IMG/VR virus record: IMGVR_UViG_3300034103_001401
Coordinates: 1-62,126 of that record
Length of the DNA stretch: 62,126 nucleotides
Reading direction: 5' to 3' (one strand)
Origin: a virus
In this document: positions 1 through 8,163 of the stretch, piece after piece
Numbering within the stretch: the first letter of the stretch is position 1
Layout of the letters: every line of letters starts with the position of its first letter
Translations under genes and position numbers: made by a program
The notes under the pieces: model-generated
What the model saw: the letters and a program-made list of their open reading frames with translations, nothing else
The model's database searches: none
Told to the model about the DNA's origin: nothing

Positions 1-28
1 CACGATCATCCAATTTTTGTTTTTTGAT

Positions 29-57
29 TTGACTTATACTATGTATTGGTGTAAGAT
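29..57 (+). promoter_or_regulatory. sigma70-like promoter of the tRNA/tmRNA cluster
   Basis: TTGACT at 29-34, a 17-base spacer, then TAAGAT at 52-57. This is close to the bacterial sigma70 consensus. The predicted start, about 7 bases later, falls at the first base of tRNA-Ala (66). The T4-late-like box seen before structural genes is absent here, so host polymerase probably transcribes the RNA genes early. Confidence 0.7.
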
Positions 58-65
58 TTTTAAAT

Positions 66-140
66 GGGCTGTTAGTGATAGTGGTAGCACGGGAGCTTTG
101 CAAGCTTTAGGGAAGAGTTCGATTCTCTTACGGTCCACCA
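66..140 (+). tRNA. tRNA-Ala (anticodon UGC)
   Basis: A full cloverleaf can be drawn. The acceptor stem pairs 66-72 with 130-136 and includes a G3-U70 wobble, the alanine identity element. The anticodon loop TTTGCAA gives UGC, the T arm is AAGAG-TTCGATT-CTCTT, the discriminator is A137, and CCA (138-140) is encoded. Alanine is also the residue loaded on the neighbouring tmRNA. Confidence 0.93.
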
Positions 141-192
141 TTTTAAATTAATGTATGTTGGATAGTTTCAACTATATATTAATGTTGAGAGC

Positions 193-266
193 GCGGGTAT
201 GATGTAGTGGTAGCCTGCAACCTTGCCAAGGTCGATGTGCCGGTTCGATTCCGGCTACCCGCTCCA
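193..266 (+). tRNA. tRNA-Gly (anticodon GCC)
   Basis: The acceptor stem pairs 193-199 (GCGGGTA) with 256-262 (TACCCGC), followed by discriminator T263 and an encoded CCA (264-266). The anticodon loop is TTGCCAA, giving GCC, and the T arm is CCGG-TTCGATT-CCGG. The anticodon stem carries one A-C mismatch. It is probably cotranscribed with tRNA-Ala. Confidence 0.93.
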
Positions 267-288
267 ATTTCAGTTCTTTAAAATTTAT

Positions 289-673
289 GGGCGCGTACTG
301 GTATCGATTTAATAGTACACGTATGTTAGGCACGTAGAGGATGATAGTTGGCCTCTTTAATACACCTATCGAAACATTAACTGCTGAAGATAACGTAGTT
401 AGCTATGACTTCTCTTACGATGACGTTGTAGCCCTTGCAGCCTAAGTTGTTGCACATTCAATACAATGAAGTCTGATATTTGTGTTGGGTGAAAATTATT
501 GGACTGGACCAAATATTTGATTTGCGTAAATGGTCAAGATATTAGTAAATCTTAAGGGTAATATTTTTAGATATTTTTCATTATTATTCCCTAACAATTT
601 AAAATATATAAGCGTGTAGTCTGATGTAAGTTATCTGTTAAAGACGGCGGTTCAACTCCGCCCGCGTCCACCA
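289..673 (+). ncRNA. ssrA: tmRNA (transfer-messenger RNA)
   Basis: This 385-base RNA has a tRNA-Ala-like end: GGGCGCG (289-295) pairs with CGCGTCC (663-669) including a G3-U70 wobble, there is a T arm GGCGG-TTCAACT-CCGCC, and A670 plus CCA (671-673) are encoded. The internal reading frame resumes at GCT 383 and stops at TAA 443-445, giving the tag AEDNVVSYDFSYDDVVALAA. The Ala-Leu-Ala-Ala end is the usual protease-recognition end of tmRNA tags. Bases 446-640 would hold the pseudoknots. tmRNA with SmpB rescues stalled ribosomes; a phage copy could replace or add to the host RNA and send stalled products to host proteases. No smpB is visible in this window. Confidence 0.95.
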
Positions 674-675
674 TT

Positions 676-891
676 TTATTCTGGTTCAAAATCAATGTAG
701 CTATCAATAATCAACACTCCACTATCATTGATGTAACCTTCTTCAATTAAATACTTCGTGATTCGTTCTCTACAACAATCATCCTCGTATAGATCACATT
801 TTTCTGGATGTCTTAGTACAACAAATCTATTAGCCCAAACTGTTATATCGTGATTGTTTATACTAACTTGGTGAAAATTAATCTCTTCCAT
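676..891 (-). CDS. small hypothetical protein (71 aa)
   Basis: An acidic 71-residue protein with two adjacent cysteines (DCC) and no motif I recognise. Its stop lies only three bases from the tmRNA 3' end on the opposite strand, so readthrough would make antisense tmRNA. Upstream of its ATG on its own strand is TATAAATATAC, which overlaps the box of the divergent gene at 917. The ORF fills the gap between two well-supported features, which favours it being real. Function unknown. Confidence 0.55.
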   Translation of the reverse strand: MEEINFHQVSINNHDITVWANRFVVLRHPEKCDLYEDDCCRERITKYLIEEGYINDSGVLIIDSYIDFEPE

Positions 892-902
892 TAACTATAA
901 GT

Positions 903-911
903 ATATTTATA
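903..911 (+). promoter_or_regulatory. late-promoter-like box, ATATTTATA
   Basis: ATATTTATA ends 6 bases before the ATG at 917. On the reverse strand the same bases contain TATAAATA, which matches the T4 late promoter, so this one site might serve both divergent genes. Confidence 0.5.
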
Positions 912-916
912 CAGCA

Positions 917-1327
917 ATGAAAAGATATAGTTTATTATACGAATCTAGCATATATGATTATCTAGTATGGGAACCAACTGGAAAATTACAAGATATCGCC
1001 GATGAGTTAGATAAAATTCCTACGGATAGTACTAAACTTTATAGAGGGATGTCTGAGAAAGAGTATAATATTTTGAAGAGTACTGGTAAAGTTACGTCAA
1101 AAGGTAAAGGAAATACCCGAAACATTGTGGGTAGTTATCTAGCGAGTGATTTTAAATTGGCAGCTAGGTTTGCGTTGGTCAATTACAGAGACAAAGGTGA
1201 GGGTATAGTAGTAGTAATAGATAAAAGTAAGTTACCCGATTTAAAAAATGTAGATCCAGGCAATTATGTTACTAGTTATATACCGATAGAAGCAGTAACC
1301 AAAATTATAGACTTAAAACAGTTATGA
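917..1327 (+). CDS. putative ADP-ribosyltransferase-fold protein
   Basis: A 136-residue protein. The order LYRGMS (about residue 42), a SYLASD strand (about 78), a long hydrophobic strand GIVVVID, and IPIEAV near the C-terminus resembles the R - S/T - E layout of small ADP-ribosyltransferase-fold proteins. I cannot confirm catalytic residues, so this is a fold-level guess. The N-terminus MKRYSLLYES contains Leu-Tyr-Glu, which fits the (L/I)-X-E cleavage rule of T4-type prohead protease, as in the T4 capsid-packaged transferase Alt. It overlaps the next gene by ATGA. If correct, it could modify host proteins at infection. Confidence 0.4.
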   Translation: MKRYSLLYESSIYDYLVWEPTGKLQDIADELDKIPTDSTKLYRGMSEKEYNILKSTGKVTSKGKGNTRNIVGSYLASDFKLAARFALVNYRDKGEGIVVVIDKSKLPDLKNVDPGNYVTSYIPIEAVTKIIDLKQL

Positions 1328-1509
1328 GTAATATTAAACTAACAAAGGCCGAAGCCGAAAAGAAAGTATATCAACTAACAGAAGATCTCTTACACGTTAA
1401 GAAAGACTTCAAGGATGTAGCTGCTGGCTACAAAGATCGCATGAAAGAAATTGAATCTGAAATTAAAGCGATTGTAGAAGAAGCTTCAATTGGAGATCCA
1501 ACTAAGTAA
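1324..1509 (+). CDS. small coiled-coil hypothetical protein (61 aa)
   Basis: A charged 61-residue protein, almost certainly helical, with heptad-like spacing of Leu/Val (for example around LTEDLLHVKKDF). Its ATGA overlap with the preceding candidate ADP-ribosyltransferase gene indicates translational coupling and perhaps a shared role such as chaperone or immunity partner, but nothing in the sequence proves that. A strong terminator follows. Confidence 0.6.
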   Translation: MSNIKLTKAEAEKKVYQLTEDLLHVKKDFKDVAAGYKDRMKEIESEIKAIVEEASIGDPTK

Positions 1510-1514
1510 AACAA

Positions 1515-1536
1515 AACCCGGTCTTTCGACCGGGTT
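1515..1536. terminator. bidirectional intrinsic terminator
   Basis: A 9-bp stem AACCCGGTC / GACCGGGTT with a TTTC loop is followed by T's on the + strand and by T's (AAAACAAAA complement) on the - strand. It separates the convergent genes ending at 1509 and 1543. Confidence 0.9.
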
Positions 1537-1542
1537 TTTTAT

Positions 1543-1824
1543 TTATTGTTTAGGTACTGGTTTAAACGTACCGTCTTTTAAATTCAGACTTCCATCTCCA
1601 TATTTTTGACTCAACGAGTTTAGTAAATTATCTTCTTCTTGTTGAGTTTTCTTCCAATTTTCAAATACTTCGGTTCTACGAAGTGTCAATTCTTTAATTT
1701 GTTGTTCCAAATCGGTTTTCTCCAAATCAACTTGACCCAAAGTAAAGATGTGTTGTTGATAATCGTTTTGCAATTTAGCTATCGATTGCATTTCTTGTTC
1801 TGTAAACTTAATAACGTCACTCAT
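1543..1824 (-). CDS. coiled-coil hypothetical protein (93 aa)
   Basis: A soluble helical protein with a long Gln/Leu/Glu-rich coiled coil (about residues 10-75) and a short C-terminal tail ending in VPKQ. It resembles small conserved proteins of T4-like environmental phages, but I cannot name a family. It lies downstream of the 901-residue collagen-like protein on the same strand (55 bases apart). Its own upstream region has TATATAAAAATA near the start. Confidence 0.65.
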   Translation of the reverse strand: MSDVIKFTEQEMQSIAKLQNDYQQHIFTLGQVDLEKTDLEQQIKELTLRRTEVFENWKKTQQEEDNLLNSLSQKYGDGSLNLKDGTFKPVPKQ

Positions 1825-1879
1825 AGTATTTTTATATACATATGAGTGTCGTTATTTTTTTAGTTTTTATAATCGATTA

Positions 1880-4585
1880 TTATTTGTTTATATTTTTTAA
1901 TAAATTACCAAGTTTTGTTATCGATTCTGCTGCGCCTTTAGTGTCTCCTTTGGACTGAATACCAAAACCTTTTACTTGTGGTTCAGAAGTACTCGTTGGT
2001 TCTGGTTTGATAGATTTAGGTTTCTTGGAACCTTTTGGTTGTTCTTCTGGTTTGTTAGGAGTTATTTGACTGCCGTCTTCTTCAAGAATGAACGTTCTAG
2101 CTGTAGTTACAGCGAATATAAATTTAGGTTTATATTTTTCGTTCATTGGATCATCGATGAATTTAGATATAAATCTAGTATGGGTTTGTAACATACTAGA
2201 AATTTCGCCACTCAATTGATCGTCGCCTTGAATACACTCATTAACTTTATCAAATAGAACTTGATACGAAGCTTGACTTTGGAACTTATATTTTTTAGGA
2301 TTAAAAGTAGGATCTTTCATTATTCCATTTGTAAGAGCCATTACAAAGTGAGAAGTAAATTCTTTTTTCATTGACTCAACAGATAGATTAACTACAGCTT
2401 CTTTCAATTTTCCTTTGAATGAATCTACATATGTTTTTGATATGAGATTTTTATTACCGATTCTAAATGCCATCGGTTTTCCATTCATCAAAATTGTGTA
2501 TCTAGCACTTACATTTGATGAATTTTTGATATAATAAACAACATTTACCTTGTCTGGACCTGTTAATTTTGGTTTCGTATAATCTCCACCTTGAGGAATT
2601 ACGAATCCTTGTAAACGCAACGCGAATACTTGTTTACGAGCAATTTTTCTAATCTTGTCACAATCTTCTGGACCAAATAGATTATCATCGCCTGGTTGTC
2701 CTGGTTTTGGAGGAGTAACTAGTCCAGGTTGTGGTGGTTGTGGAACTGGTGTTGGACCAGGTTGTGGGGTAGGAGTAACTGGTTCTGGTACAATTGGAGT
2801 TGGGCCAGGAGGAGTTGGAGTTGGTTGTGGAGCTGGTACTTTATCTGGAAGTGCTTCTTTATCTGATTTACGTGGATACAACCAATCTTTAACTTTCATC
2901 AAGTAGTCATAAACGTTTTTATCAGTTTCTAATATTTTTTTCTCAACGTCTGCTCTTGTTGGATTTTTAAGTTTGAGTAATATACCAGCATTTGTTAAGA
3001 ACTTATTATAAGCACTTTCGACTGATTTATAATCCATTCTTTCAGCACCCATATTTGCGCCTCTAGTACCAAACGCATATTGAAGAGGATTTGCTTCGGC
3101 TAATAATTCAGCTTTAATCACATCTAGTTCCAAAGCTTCTTGTATACCGAATTTCTTGCTAAACATACTCAATAGTCCTTTTCGCATAAGTTGTTGTCTT
3201 ATGCCAGGAGCATTTATTAATTGTTTTGCTTCACCTACGTCTTTTATGGAATTTATCCACATTTCTAATGCTTCTTTAGGTTGTACATATTGACCATTAA
3301 GAAGTTTTACAACGTCTTGGGTTAACTGGCCAGCTTTTAAAGAAGTCCAATCTGGTAAATTATTCAATGCATTTATTTTTGATTGAATTGTATCGCTTGT
3401 TATTGATGGTACAGTGGTTGTAGTAACTCCTCCAGTGCCACCACCAAATGATGTTCCAGCAGGTCCTGCTGGACCTTGTGGCCCAGCTGGGCCTTGTGGT
3501 CCCGCAGGTCCAGGTCCACTCTCTCCTGGTACTCCAGGTTCACCAGCTGCTCCTGCTGGGCCTTGTGGACCTGCTGGACCCATTCCGCCTGCTGGGCCTT
3601 GTGGTCCCATTGCTCCAGCTGGTCCTTGAAATTTATACATCAACCATTCCATTATTTTTGGAATGTATTTTGTGAACAGATCGCTAATTCCAATTGCTGC
3701 AGCAGTAACGGTTGCACCTTTAACACCGGCACGTACAGGTTCTTCTCCTTTTAGTATGCCCACTATGGTTCTTAATGCGGTGCCCAATATAAATGTTGAT
3801 ATCTTTGGAATCAATGCTAATGGACCAAGTTTAACAACGAGCAAACTAACGAGTGCGCCAATAAGTATATTGGTTATATAAGGATGTTCTCTTGCAAAAA
3901 TACCAATTTCATCTAAAGCATCATTGAATGATTGTGGCAATTTAGCACGTAGTTTATTCAACAATTGTTCTACTTTAGATTGTTTTGCAGCAATTTCTTC
4001 TGGAGTGCCTGCTGACCATTGTAGTTTAGGATTTGGTCTTAAATTTGCAAATCTTTTGCCAAATAGTACACCTAAACCAGGAATGCCTTGTTTAGTATTT
4101 TGTGTATTTGCGGTACCTCCGAATTTATCGGCACTTGTTTCTGGATCTGGTGCATATTGACTTGGACCAGGACCAACTCCTCGATAATTTTGAAGTGCAG
4201 CGGAAACATTAGCTGGCATACCTGAAAGCGCAGGCGGAGGAGATGTTGTAACGTAAGGTTCGGTTTGTTGTTTAAACGTCTGAAAATAGGTATCTAATTT
4301 AGTTTTAGCGTCTCCAGCTTTAAATATATTTTTGAAACCAGCGGTTGCTCTTTGAAATATATCTTCGCTTAATTTAGAATCTTGTTTTATTATTTCGTAT
4401 AAAACCTCTGTTTGTAATTCTATACCCTGATTGATACCCTCTTGATATAATTTATAGAATTTTGATTTTTTACTAACTCCTAAATATGATTCGGTCAAAG
4501 ACTTCTTAGAATTAAATTCTGTATATATAAATTCTCTTAAAATGTCTTTTATTACAGCTTCTTTATGATTTAAATTTTGGTCCAT
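1880..4585 (-). CDS. collagen-like, membrane-segment-containing structural protein
   Basis: A 901-residue mosaic protein. Residues 1-110 are helical. Residues 238-306 hold hydrophobic segments ([36 protein letters not shown]). Residues 320-377 are collagen-like Gly-Pro-Ala/Gln triplets. Residues 400-575 are helical, 580-633 form a Pro/Thr-rich linker, and 636-800 form a mixed alpha/beta domain containing several Cys and Lys. Collagen-like triplets in phage proteins usually form trimeric stalks of fibres or virion-associated proteins, so a trimeric virion or injected protein is plausible. The hydrophobic part beside the stalk is odd for a simple fibre. The function is not established. It is transcribed opposite to nearly all other structural genes, from its own box just upstream. 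Confidence 0.8.
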   Translation of the reverse strand: MDQNLNHKEAVIKDILREFIYTEFNSKKSLTESYLGVSKKSKFYKLYQEGINQGIELQTEVLYEIIKQDSKLSEDIFQRATAGFKNIFKAGDAKTKLDTYFQTFKQQTEPYVTTSPPPALSGMPANVSAALQNYRGVGPGPSQYAPDPETSADKFGGTANTQNTKQGIPGLGVLFGKRFANLRPNPKLQWSAGTPEEIAAKQSKVEQLLNKLRAKLPQSFNDALDEIGIFAREHPYITNILIGALVSLLVVKLGPLALIPKISTFILGTALRTIVGILKGEEPVRAGVKGATVTAAAIGISDLFTKYIPKIMEWLMYKFQGPAGAMGPQGPAGGMGPAGPQGPAGAAGEPGVPGESGPGPAGPQGPAGPQGPAGPAGTSFGGGTGGVTTTTVPSITSDTIQSKINALNNLPDWTSLKAGQLTQDVVKLLNGQYVQPKEALEMWINSIKDVGEAKQLINAPGIRQQLMRKGLLSMFSKKFGIQEALELDVIKAELLAEANPLQYAFGTRGANMGAERMDYKSVESAYNKFLTNAGILLKLKNPTRADVEKKILETDKNVYDYLMKVKDWLYPRKSDKEALPDKVPAPQPTPTPPGPTPIVPEPVTPTPQPGPTPVPQPPQPGLVTPPKPGQPGDDNLFGPEDCDKIRKIARKQVFALRLQGFVIPQGGDYTKPKLTGPDKVNVVYYIKNSSNVSARYTILMNGKPMAFRIGNKNLISKTYVDSFKGKLKEAVVNLSVESMKKEFTSHFVMALTNGIMKDPTFNPKKYKFQSQASYQVLFDKVNECIQGDDQLSGEISSMLQTHTRFISKFIDDPMNEKYKPKFIFAVTTARTFILEEDGSQITPNKPEEQPKGSKKPKSIKPEPTSTSEPQVKGFGIQSKGDTKGAAESITKLGNLLKNINK
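3455..3628 (-). repeat. collagen-like Gly-X-Y triplet tract
   Basis: About 19 Gly-X-Y triplets, mostly GPA and GPQ with a central GEPGVPGES interruption, encoded by nearly repetitive CCAGCTGGTCCT-type DNA. Its high GC contrasts with the AT-rich surroundings. Such tracts change length easily by slippage. Confidence 0.9.
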
Positions 4586-4589
4586 ATTA

Positions 4590-4598
4590 AATAAATAT
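4590..4598 (-). promoter_or_regulatory. late-promoter-like box, ATATTTATT (reverse strand)
   Basis: Read on the reverse strand, ATATTTATT ends 5 bases before the ATG of the 901-residue gene. It shows that the box orientation follows the gene, not the genome strand. Confidence 0.55.
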
Positions 4599-4626
4599 AG
4601 ATTTGATCTAGAACTTTAAAATAATA

Positions 4627-4655
4627 TTGACATCTTCAGCTTCTGTATATATACT
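4627..4655 (+). promoter_or_regulatory. sigma70-like promoter
   Basis: TTGACA (4627-4632), 17 bases, TATACT (4650-4655): an almost perfect sigma70 promoter. The predicted start near 4662 leaves a 74-base leader before the gene at 4736. Confidence 0.75.
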
Positions 4656-4735
4656 TGAGTGAATATGAGACTGGTAATCTTGTATTTCTAATTATATATA
4701 CCAACAGTTAAACACTTAAAAAGTAATAATATAGT

Positions 4736-4930
4736 ATGTCAGTAGTCAAAAATAACATATCAATGGAGAGACAGAGTAAATACGTTGTTATTCGTAATGG
4801 TCTAAGAGTATCCGATTTAGAATATTCGAATAAAGAAGAAGCTAAAGTGGAATATGATCATTGGAAGAATATCATTACACGTTGGCCAGATGGAAGTAAA
4901 CTAGAAATTCTCGAAACGAAAGGTAGGTAA
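4736..4930 (+). CDS. small hypothetical protein (64 aa)
   Basis: A short soluble protein containing the motif RNGLRVSDLEY and a central WPDG. No family recognised. It is the first gene after a strong sigma70-like promoter, so early expression is likely, and it is followed after 2 bases by another small gene, suggesting a two-gene operon ended by the terminator at 5183-5210. Confidence 0.65.
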   Translation: MSVVKNNISMERQSKYVVIRNGLRVSDLEYSNKEEAKVEYDHWKNIITRWPDGSKLEILETKGR

Positions 4931-4932
4931 TT

Positions 4933-5160
4933 ATGGGATTAAAAGAACAAATTAAAAATGCAAGTTCCGAATCGGAGATTTCCTCTTTATTGACAAAAGG
5001 AAAATCTTTTGAATTTGCAAACGAATCCACAAAACGGTCATGGAAATCAGCAGCTAGAGTTAGGTTAACTTCATTAACTGGCAATGACGTTACTCAAACT
5101 CCTGAAAAAGAAGTTGTTGCAAAAAAGACTCCAAAAAAGAAAAAAGATAAAGTTGGTTAA
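4933..5160 (+). CDS. small basic-tailed hypothetical protein (75 aa)
   Basis: The N-terminal 45 residues are helical. The last 20 are strongly basic (KKTPKKKKDK), which suggests binding to nucleic acid or another anionic partner. Second gene of the early-type operon with 4736. No family recognised. Confidence 0.65.
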   Translation: MGLKEQIKNASSESEISSLLTKGKSFEFANESTKRSWKSAARVRLTSLTGNDVTQTPEKEVVAKKTPKKKKDKVG

Positions 5161-5182
5161 CTATAAATAAATCACTCGAAAT

Positions 5183-5210
5183 AAAGGCGTTACGTAATGG
5201 TAACGCCTTT
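5183..5210 (+). terminator. intrinsic terminator
   Basis: An 11-bp stem AAAGGCGTTAC / GTAACGCCTTT with loop GTAATG, followed by a T tract. It closes the 4736-5160 operon. Confidence 0.92.
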
Positions 5211-5225
5211 TTTGTTTTTATTTTT

Positions 5226-5234
5226 CTATTTATT
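5226..5234 (+). promoter_or_regulatory. late-promoter-like box, CTATTTATT
   Basis: It lies between the terminator and the ATG at 5241 (7 bases from its end). The terminator-box-gene order supports a promoter role. Confidence 0.55.
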
Positions 5235-5240
5235 GAATGA

Positions 5241-5600
5241 ATGGATAAATCATTTAGTGTAATGTCTTTACCGTTTGAGTATGATGAAATGGAATCATTT
5301 ATTCAAACATACAAAGATAAGTTAATGGAACAAATTGTATCATCGGTACAATATGCGTTGGACAATGATTATCCTACTGTCGAGGTATTTTCTTTTAAAA
5401 ATTCAGATTTTATTGTTATATTAACCCAATCGGAATTCAAGGATAATATTGATAATGTCTTTGAATATTATGTGAATACGGAGCAATATGAATTTTGTTC
5501 CCGTTTAGTAAAATTAAAAAAACAAATAGAACAACATGAGCAAAAACAACAAGAAAGACACAAGCCCAAAAGTTCATCAAAACGCAAAGATCAGAGATGA
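5241..5600 (+). CDS. hypothetical protein upstream of phoH (119 aa)
   Basis: An acidic N-terminal 90 residues (DYPTVEVFSFKNSDFIVILTQSEF looks like beta-strands) and a very basic C-tail rich in Lys/Gln/Arg. Its last 65 bases overlap phoH in another frame, so the basic tail and the PhoH N-terminus are encoded by the same DNA. No family recognised. The overlap implies coupled translation with PhoH. Confidence 0.65.
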   Translation: MDKSFSVMSLPFEYDEMESFIQTYKDKLMEQIVSSVQYALDNDYPTVEVFSFKNSDFIVILTQSEFKDNIDNVFEYYVNTEQYEFCSRLVKLKKQIEQHEQKQQERHKPKSSSKRKDQR

Positions 5601-6252
5601 TATCAAGATCGATAAACGTGAATTAACACCAAAACAAAAAGAATTATTAGAATTATTACAAAATAAGAATACAAAGTGTGTCTTTATTGCTGGACCAGCC
5701 GGTACATCAAAAACTTATACATCTGTTTTAGCCGGTCTGAATTTATTGAATCAAAAAAGAGTAAGTGAAATAGTATATGTTAGAAGTATAGTTGAAAGTA
5801 GCGATAGTAAGTTAGGATTTTTGCCTGGGGAAATGGATGAAAAAATGAGTCCATATATTCAACCACTTATTGATAAGTTAGAAGAATTGGTACCAAAACA
5901 CGATATTGATAAGTTGAAAAAAGAAGAACGTATCCATGGATTTCCAATAAACTTTTTACGTGGTTTGAGTTGGAATGCTAAATGTATTGTAGCGGATGAA
6001 GCACAAAACATGACTAAGAAAGAACTTACTACGTTAATTACACGTGTAGGTGAATTTAGTAAATTGTTTATTTGCGGTGATCCAGATCAAAGCGATATTA
6101 ATGGTAAAAGTGGATTTGTACCAATGATGAATGTATTTGACGACGAAGAAAGTAGAAATAATGGTGTATATGTATTTAGATTCGAAGAAGAAGATATTGT
6201 GAGAAGTGGATTAGTTAAATTTGTATTAAAAAAACTAAAAACTCTGCAATAA
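5536..6252 (+). CDS. phoH: PhoH-like P-loop ATPase
   Basis: A 238-residue PhoH-family ATPase. Walker A is GPAGTSKT (residues 53-60) and Walker B is IVADEAQN (D154, E155); the later motif FICGDPDQSD is typical of PhoH and related SF1-like ATPases. Phage PhoH proteins are widespread in marine phages; their exact role (RNA metabolism or phosphate stress) is unsettled. The start at 5536 is the only ATG before the ATPase core, so the 65-base overlap with the upstream gene is probably genuine. The N-terminal 25 residues are basic and probably disordered. Confidence 0.93.
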   Translation: MSKNNKKDTSPKVHQNAKIRDDIKIDKRELTPKQKELLELLQNKNTKCVFIAGPAGTSKTYTSVLAGLNLLNQKRVSEIVYVRSIVESSDSKLGFLPGEMDEKMSPYIQPLIDKLEELVPKHDIDKLKKEERIHGFPINFLRGLSWNAKCIVADEAQNMTKKELTTLITRVGEFSKLFICGDPDQSDINGKSGFVPMMNVFDDEESRNNGVYVFRFEEEDIVRSGLVKFVLKKLKTLQ

Positions 6253-6254
6253 TT

Positions 6255-6263
6255 ATATTTATA
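6255..6263 (+). promoter_or_regulatory. late-promoter-like box, ATATTTATA
   Basis: Directly after phoH and 8 bases before the first fibre gene's ATG at 6271, so the fibre genes may be uncoupled from phoH. Confidence 0.5.
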
Positions 6264-6270
6264 TAATATT

Positions 6271-7782
6271 ATGCCAGTCTTATCTAATAACGGAAGATTA
6301 ATTTCGTCACTGCCTATAACTTCGACTGTAAGTGGACAAGATGAATTACTTTTACAGTCAAATGGAGTTACCAAACGAATAAGTTATGCATCTTTAAGCG
6401 GATCGATACTTAGTTCTAATAATTTCAGTCCATTCAATGCAACTGTAAATTTCACTAGTCCAACTAATAAATTCACAGGTAGTTTTTATAATGAAAATAA
6501 TTATTCATGTAATTTTTATACAGTTGCGGTTAGAAATACACTGACGGGTAATACTATTATTGCAACCTCTGGTTTTTCTGGAAATGTAACTGGCAACATA
6601 ACATCTACTGGAACAAGTACATTTAGTAGTATTGATGTTAATGGAGGCGCTATAGATGGCACTATTATAGGAGCTGCATCTGCTACAACTATAACTGGCA
6701 CAACTATAACGGCTACAACTGGATTCAGTGGTAATATAACATCTGTAGGAACAAGTACATTTTCTAATATTGATGTTAATGGTGGTACTATAGATGGTAC
6801 GTCTATAGGAAATTCATCCGAATCAACTATAAAAGGAACGAGAATAAGCGCTAGTATAGGTTTCAGAGGTAATATAACAGGTTCGATAAGAGGAGATGTA
6901 TATAGCCAAAATGGTGACAAAGTATTAGAAAATGGTACCAGTGCAAATCCAAACGGGAATGTACCTACAGCATATTTTTACGGAACAAGCTCATATGCTA
7001 TACAAGCACTAACAGCGGCTTATGCAGCTGCTGGTGGATCAGCAATAAATGGTGTGCCAATAGGAGGTAATCAATATCAAATATTAGCTAAAAATACTAA
7101 TACTAATTATGATGTTGGATGGACCAATCCTATTAGCAGAAGCGGATCTCCATCTCAGTATGATATGACAATGTGGAACAGTGCATACGTAATTAAAAAT
7201 GCTCCTGGATTCACGTATTCAGCTGGATCCGATTTATATATTTACAATAAAAGTATTAATGTAAATAATAGATTAACAGCTAATTCAATAACTAGTAGTT
7301 TTTATGGTGGTCCTGGTGGATTCAAAAAACAAGGAACTATAGATGTAAGTTTTTGGGGCACAGGTAGTCATGCTGTTACCGCGAGTTATGTGAGTTCACT
7401 TGCACCTGTAGTAAATACTAGTACCGGCACAGTAGCTGACTTTGTAGGTGGAACAAACGAAGGAGGAGTTGGTACTTATTGTTATGCTATCACACACGGA
7501 TTCGGTGCATCTCCATCATCAATAAGAGCTACTTTATACTGTGATAGTAGTGATGCTGGGGTAGGATACGTAGCCGGTGATGAAGTTGATTTAAATGTCG
7601 TAGAATCAAATCAACTAGATGCAAATATATTTTCAACATGGACCAATTCAACTTATGCGGCTGTATCTGTTGCCGGCAATACAGGTTTCCCAAATGATTT
7701 ATACATTCCGGCTAAAACAGGTGGTACATGGCCTGCAATTGACAAGAGTAAATGGAAATTTAAAATTAGAGTTTGGAAATAA
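6271..7782 (+). CDS. tail-fibre-like structural protein (503 aa)
   Basis: The N-terminal 45 residues (LISSLP...SGQDELLLQSNG...SYASL) match the start of the next two genes, suggesting a common attachment module. Residues 101-200 contain two and a half 46-50-residue repeats rich in Thr/Gly/Ile (STFSSIDVNGG, IDGT) typical of beta-helical fibre shafts. The last 120 residues contain YCYAITHGFGASP and WKFKIRVWK and probably form a globular tip. It therefore looks like a trimeric fibre with anchor, shaft and receptor-binding tip. Function inferred from architecture. Confidence 0.7.
   Translation: MPVLSNNGRLISSLPITSTVSGQDELLLQSNGVTKRISYASLSGSILSSNNFSPFNATVNFTSPTNKFTGSFYNENNYSCNFYTVAVRNTLTGNTIIATSGFSGNVTGNITSTGTSTFSSIDVNGGAIDGTIIGAASATTITGTTITATTGFSGNITSVGTSTFSNIDVNGGTIDGTSIGNSSESTIKGTRISASIGFRGNITGSIRGDVYSQNGDKVLENGTSANPNGNVPTAYFYGTSSYAIQALTAAYAAAGGSAINGVPIGGNQYQILAKNTNTNYDVGWTNPISRSGSPSQYDMTMWNSAYVIKNAPGFTYSAGSDLYIYNKSINVNNRLTANSITSSFYGGPGGFKKQGTIDVSFWGTGSHAVTASYVSSLAPVVNTSTGTVADFVGGTNEGGVGTYCYAITHGFGASPSSIRATLYCDSSDAGVGYVAGDEVDLNVVESNQLDANIFSTWTNSTYAAVSVAGNTGFPNDLYIPAKTGGTWPAIDKSKWKFKIRVWK
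6571..6858 (+). repeat. coding repeats in fibre shaft
   Basis: In-frame units start at 6571 (50 codons) and 6721 (46 codons), with a degenerate third beginning at 6859. Each contains G-F-S-G-N, then TSTFS-IDVNGG, then a TxITGT-type stretch. Divergence between copies shows they are old. Confidence 0.75.
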
Positions 7783-7793
7783 CACATTATTGT

Positions 7794-7802
7794 ATACTTA
7801 TA
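7794..7802 (+). promoter_or_regulatory. variant late-promoter-like box, ATACTTATA
   Basis: One mismatch from ATATTTATA, ending 5 bases before the ATG at 7807. A similar variant (53892-53900) lies before the portal gene. Confidence 0.35.
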
Positions 7803-7806
7803 ATAT

Positions 7807-8151
7807 ATGGCAATAAGTCCCTGTAACACTTTAAATGTAAAAACGCTTAGAATAAGTCAATTAGCTTCTTCTGCTATTAGTTCCAATGATGTATTGATGA
7901 TTTCTCAGTATGATAGTATCAATAACGTATATTATTCTAAAAAAGCTACATTTGGAAATTTAATAACATATTTTGGTACCGTTAACGCTTCTTACAAAGG
8001 TTCATTTACAGGTAGTTTGGATATAACTTCTGGATTCACAGGATCTACCGTGGTAATATCTCCTAGCGCTGGTACATTTTTAAATGATAATTTTCTACCA
8101 ATATTTTTGAACGGAAATCCTTACAAAATACCATTGTATCCAAACGTTTAA
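7807..8151 (+). CDS. short fibre-like paralogue (114 aa)
   Basis: It has the same N-terminal module as its neighbours (LRISQLA...SNDVLMISQYD...KKATFGNLITYF) followed by one SYKGSFTGSL segment and a short end. Compared with the 503- and 392-residue paralogues it lacks shaft and tip. It may be a minor virion protein, an adaptor, or the remnant of a longer fibre gene. The stop codon TAA overlaps the next box. Confidence 0.6.
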   Translation: MAISPCNTLNVKTLRISQLASSAISSNDVLMISQYDSINNVYYSKKATFGNLITYFGTVNASYKGSFTGSLDITSGFTGSTVVISPSAGTFLNDNFLPIFLNGNPYKIPLYPNV

Positions 8152-8159
8152 TATTTATT
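8151..8159 (+). promoter_or_regulatory. late-promoter-like box, ATATTTATT
   Basis: It overlaps the last base of the preceding stop codon and ends 5 bases before the ATG at 8164. Confidence 0.5.
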
Positions 8160-8163
8160 ATAT

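Noticed and set aside
141-192. Third tRNA between tRNA-Ala and tRNA-Gly
   Set aside because: No acceptor stem or T loop could be drawn in this AT-rich spacer.
3414-3754. Several + strand ORFs rich in Pro/Gly or Trp/Leu
   Set aside because: They arise from the GC-rich collagen repeats on the other strand.
6516-6920. 134-codon reverse ORF
   Set aside because: Shadow of the Thr/Gly fibre repeats; Val/Pro/Ile-rich composition without domain.
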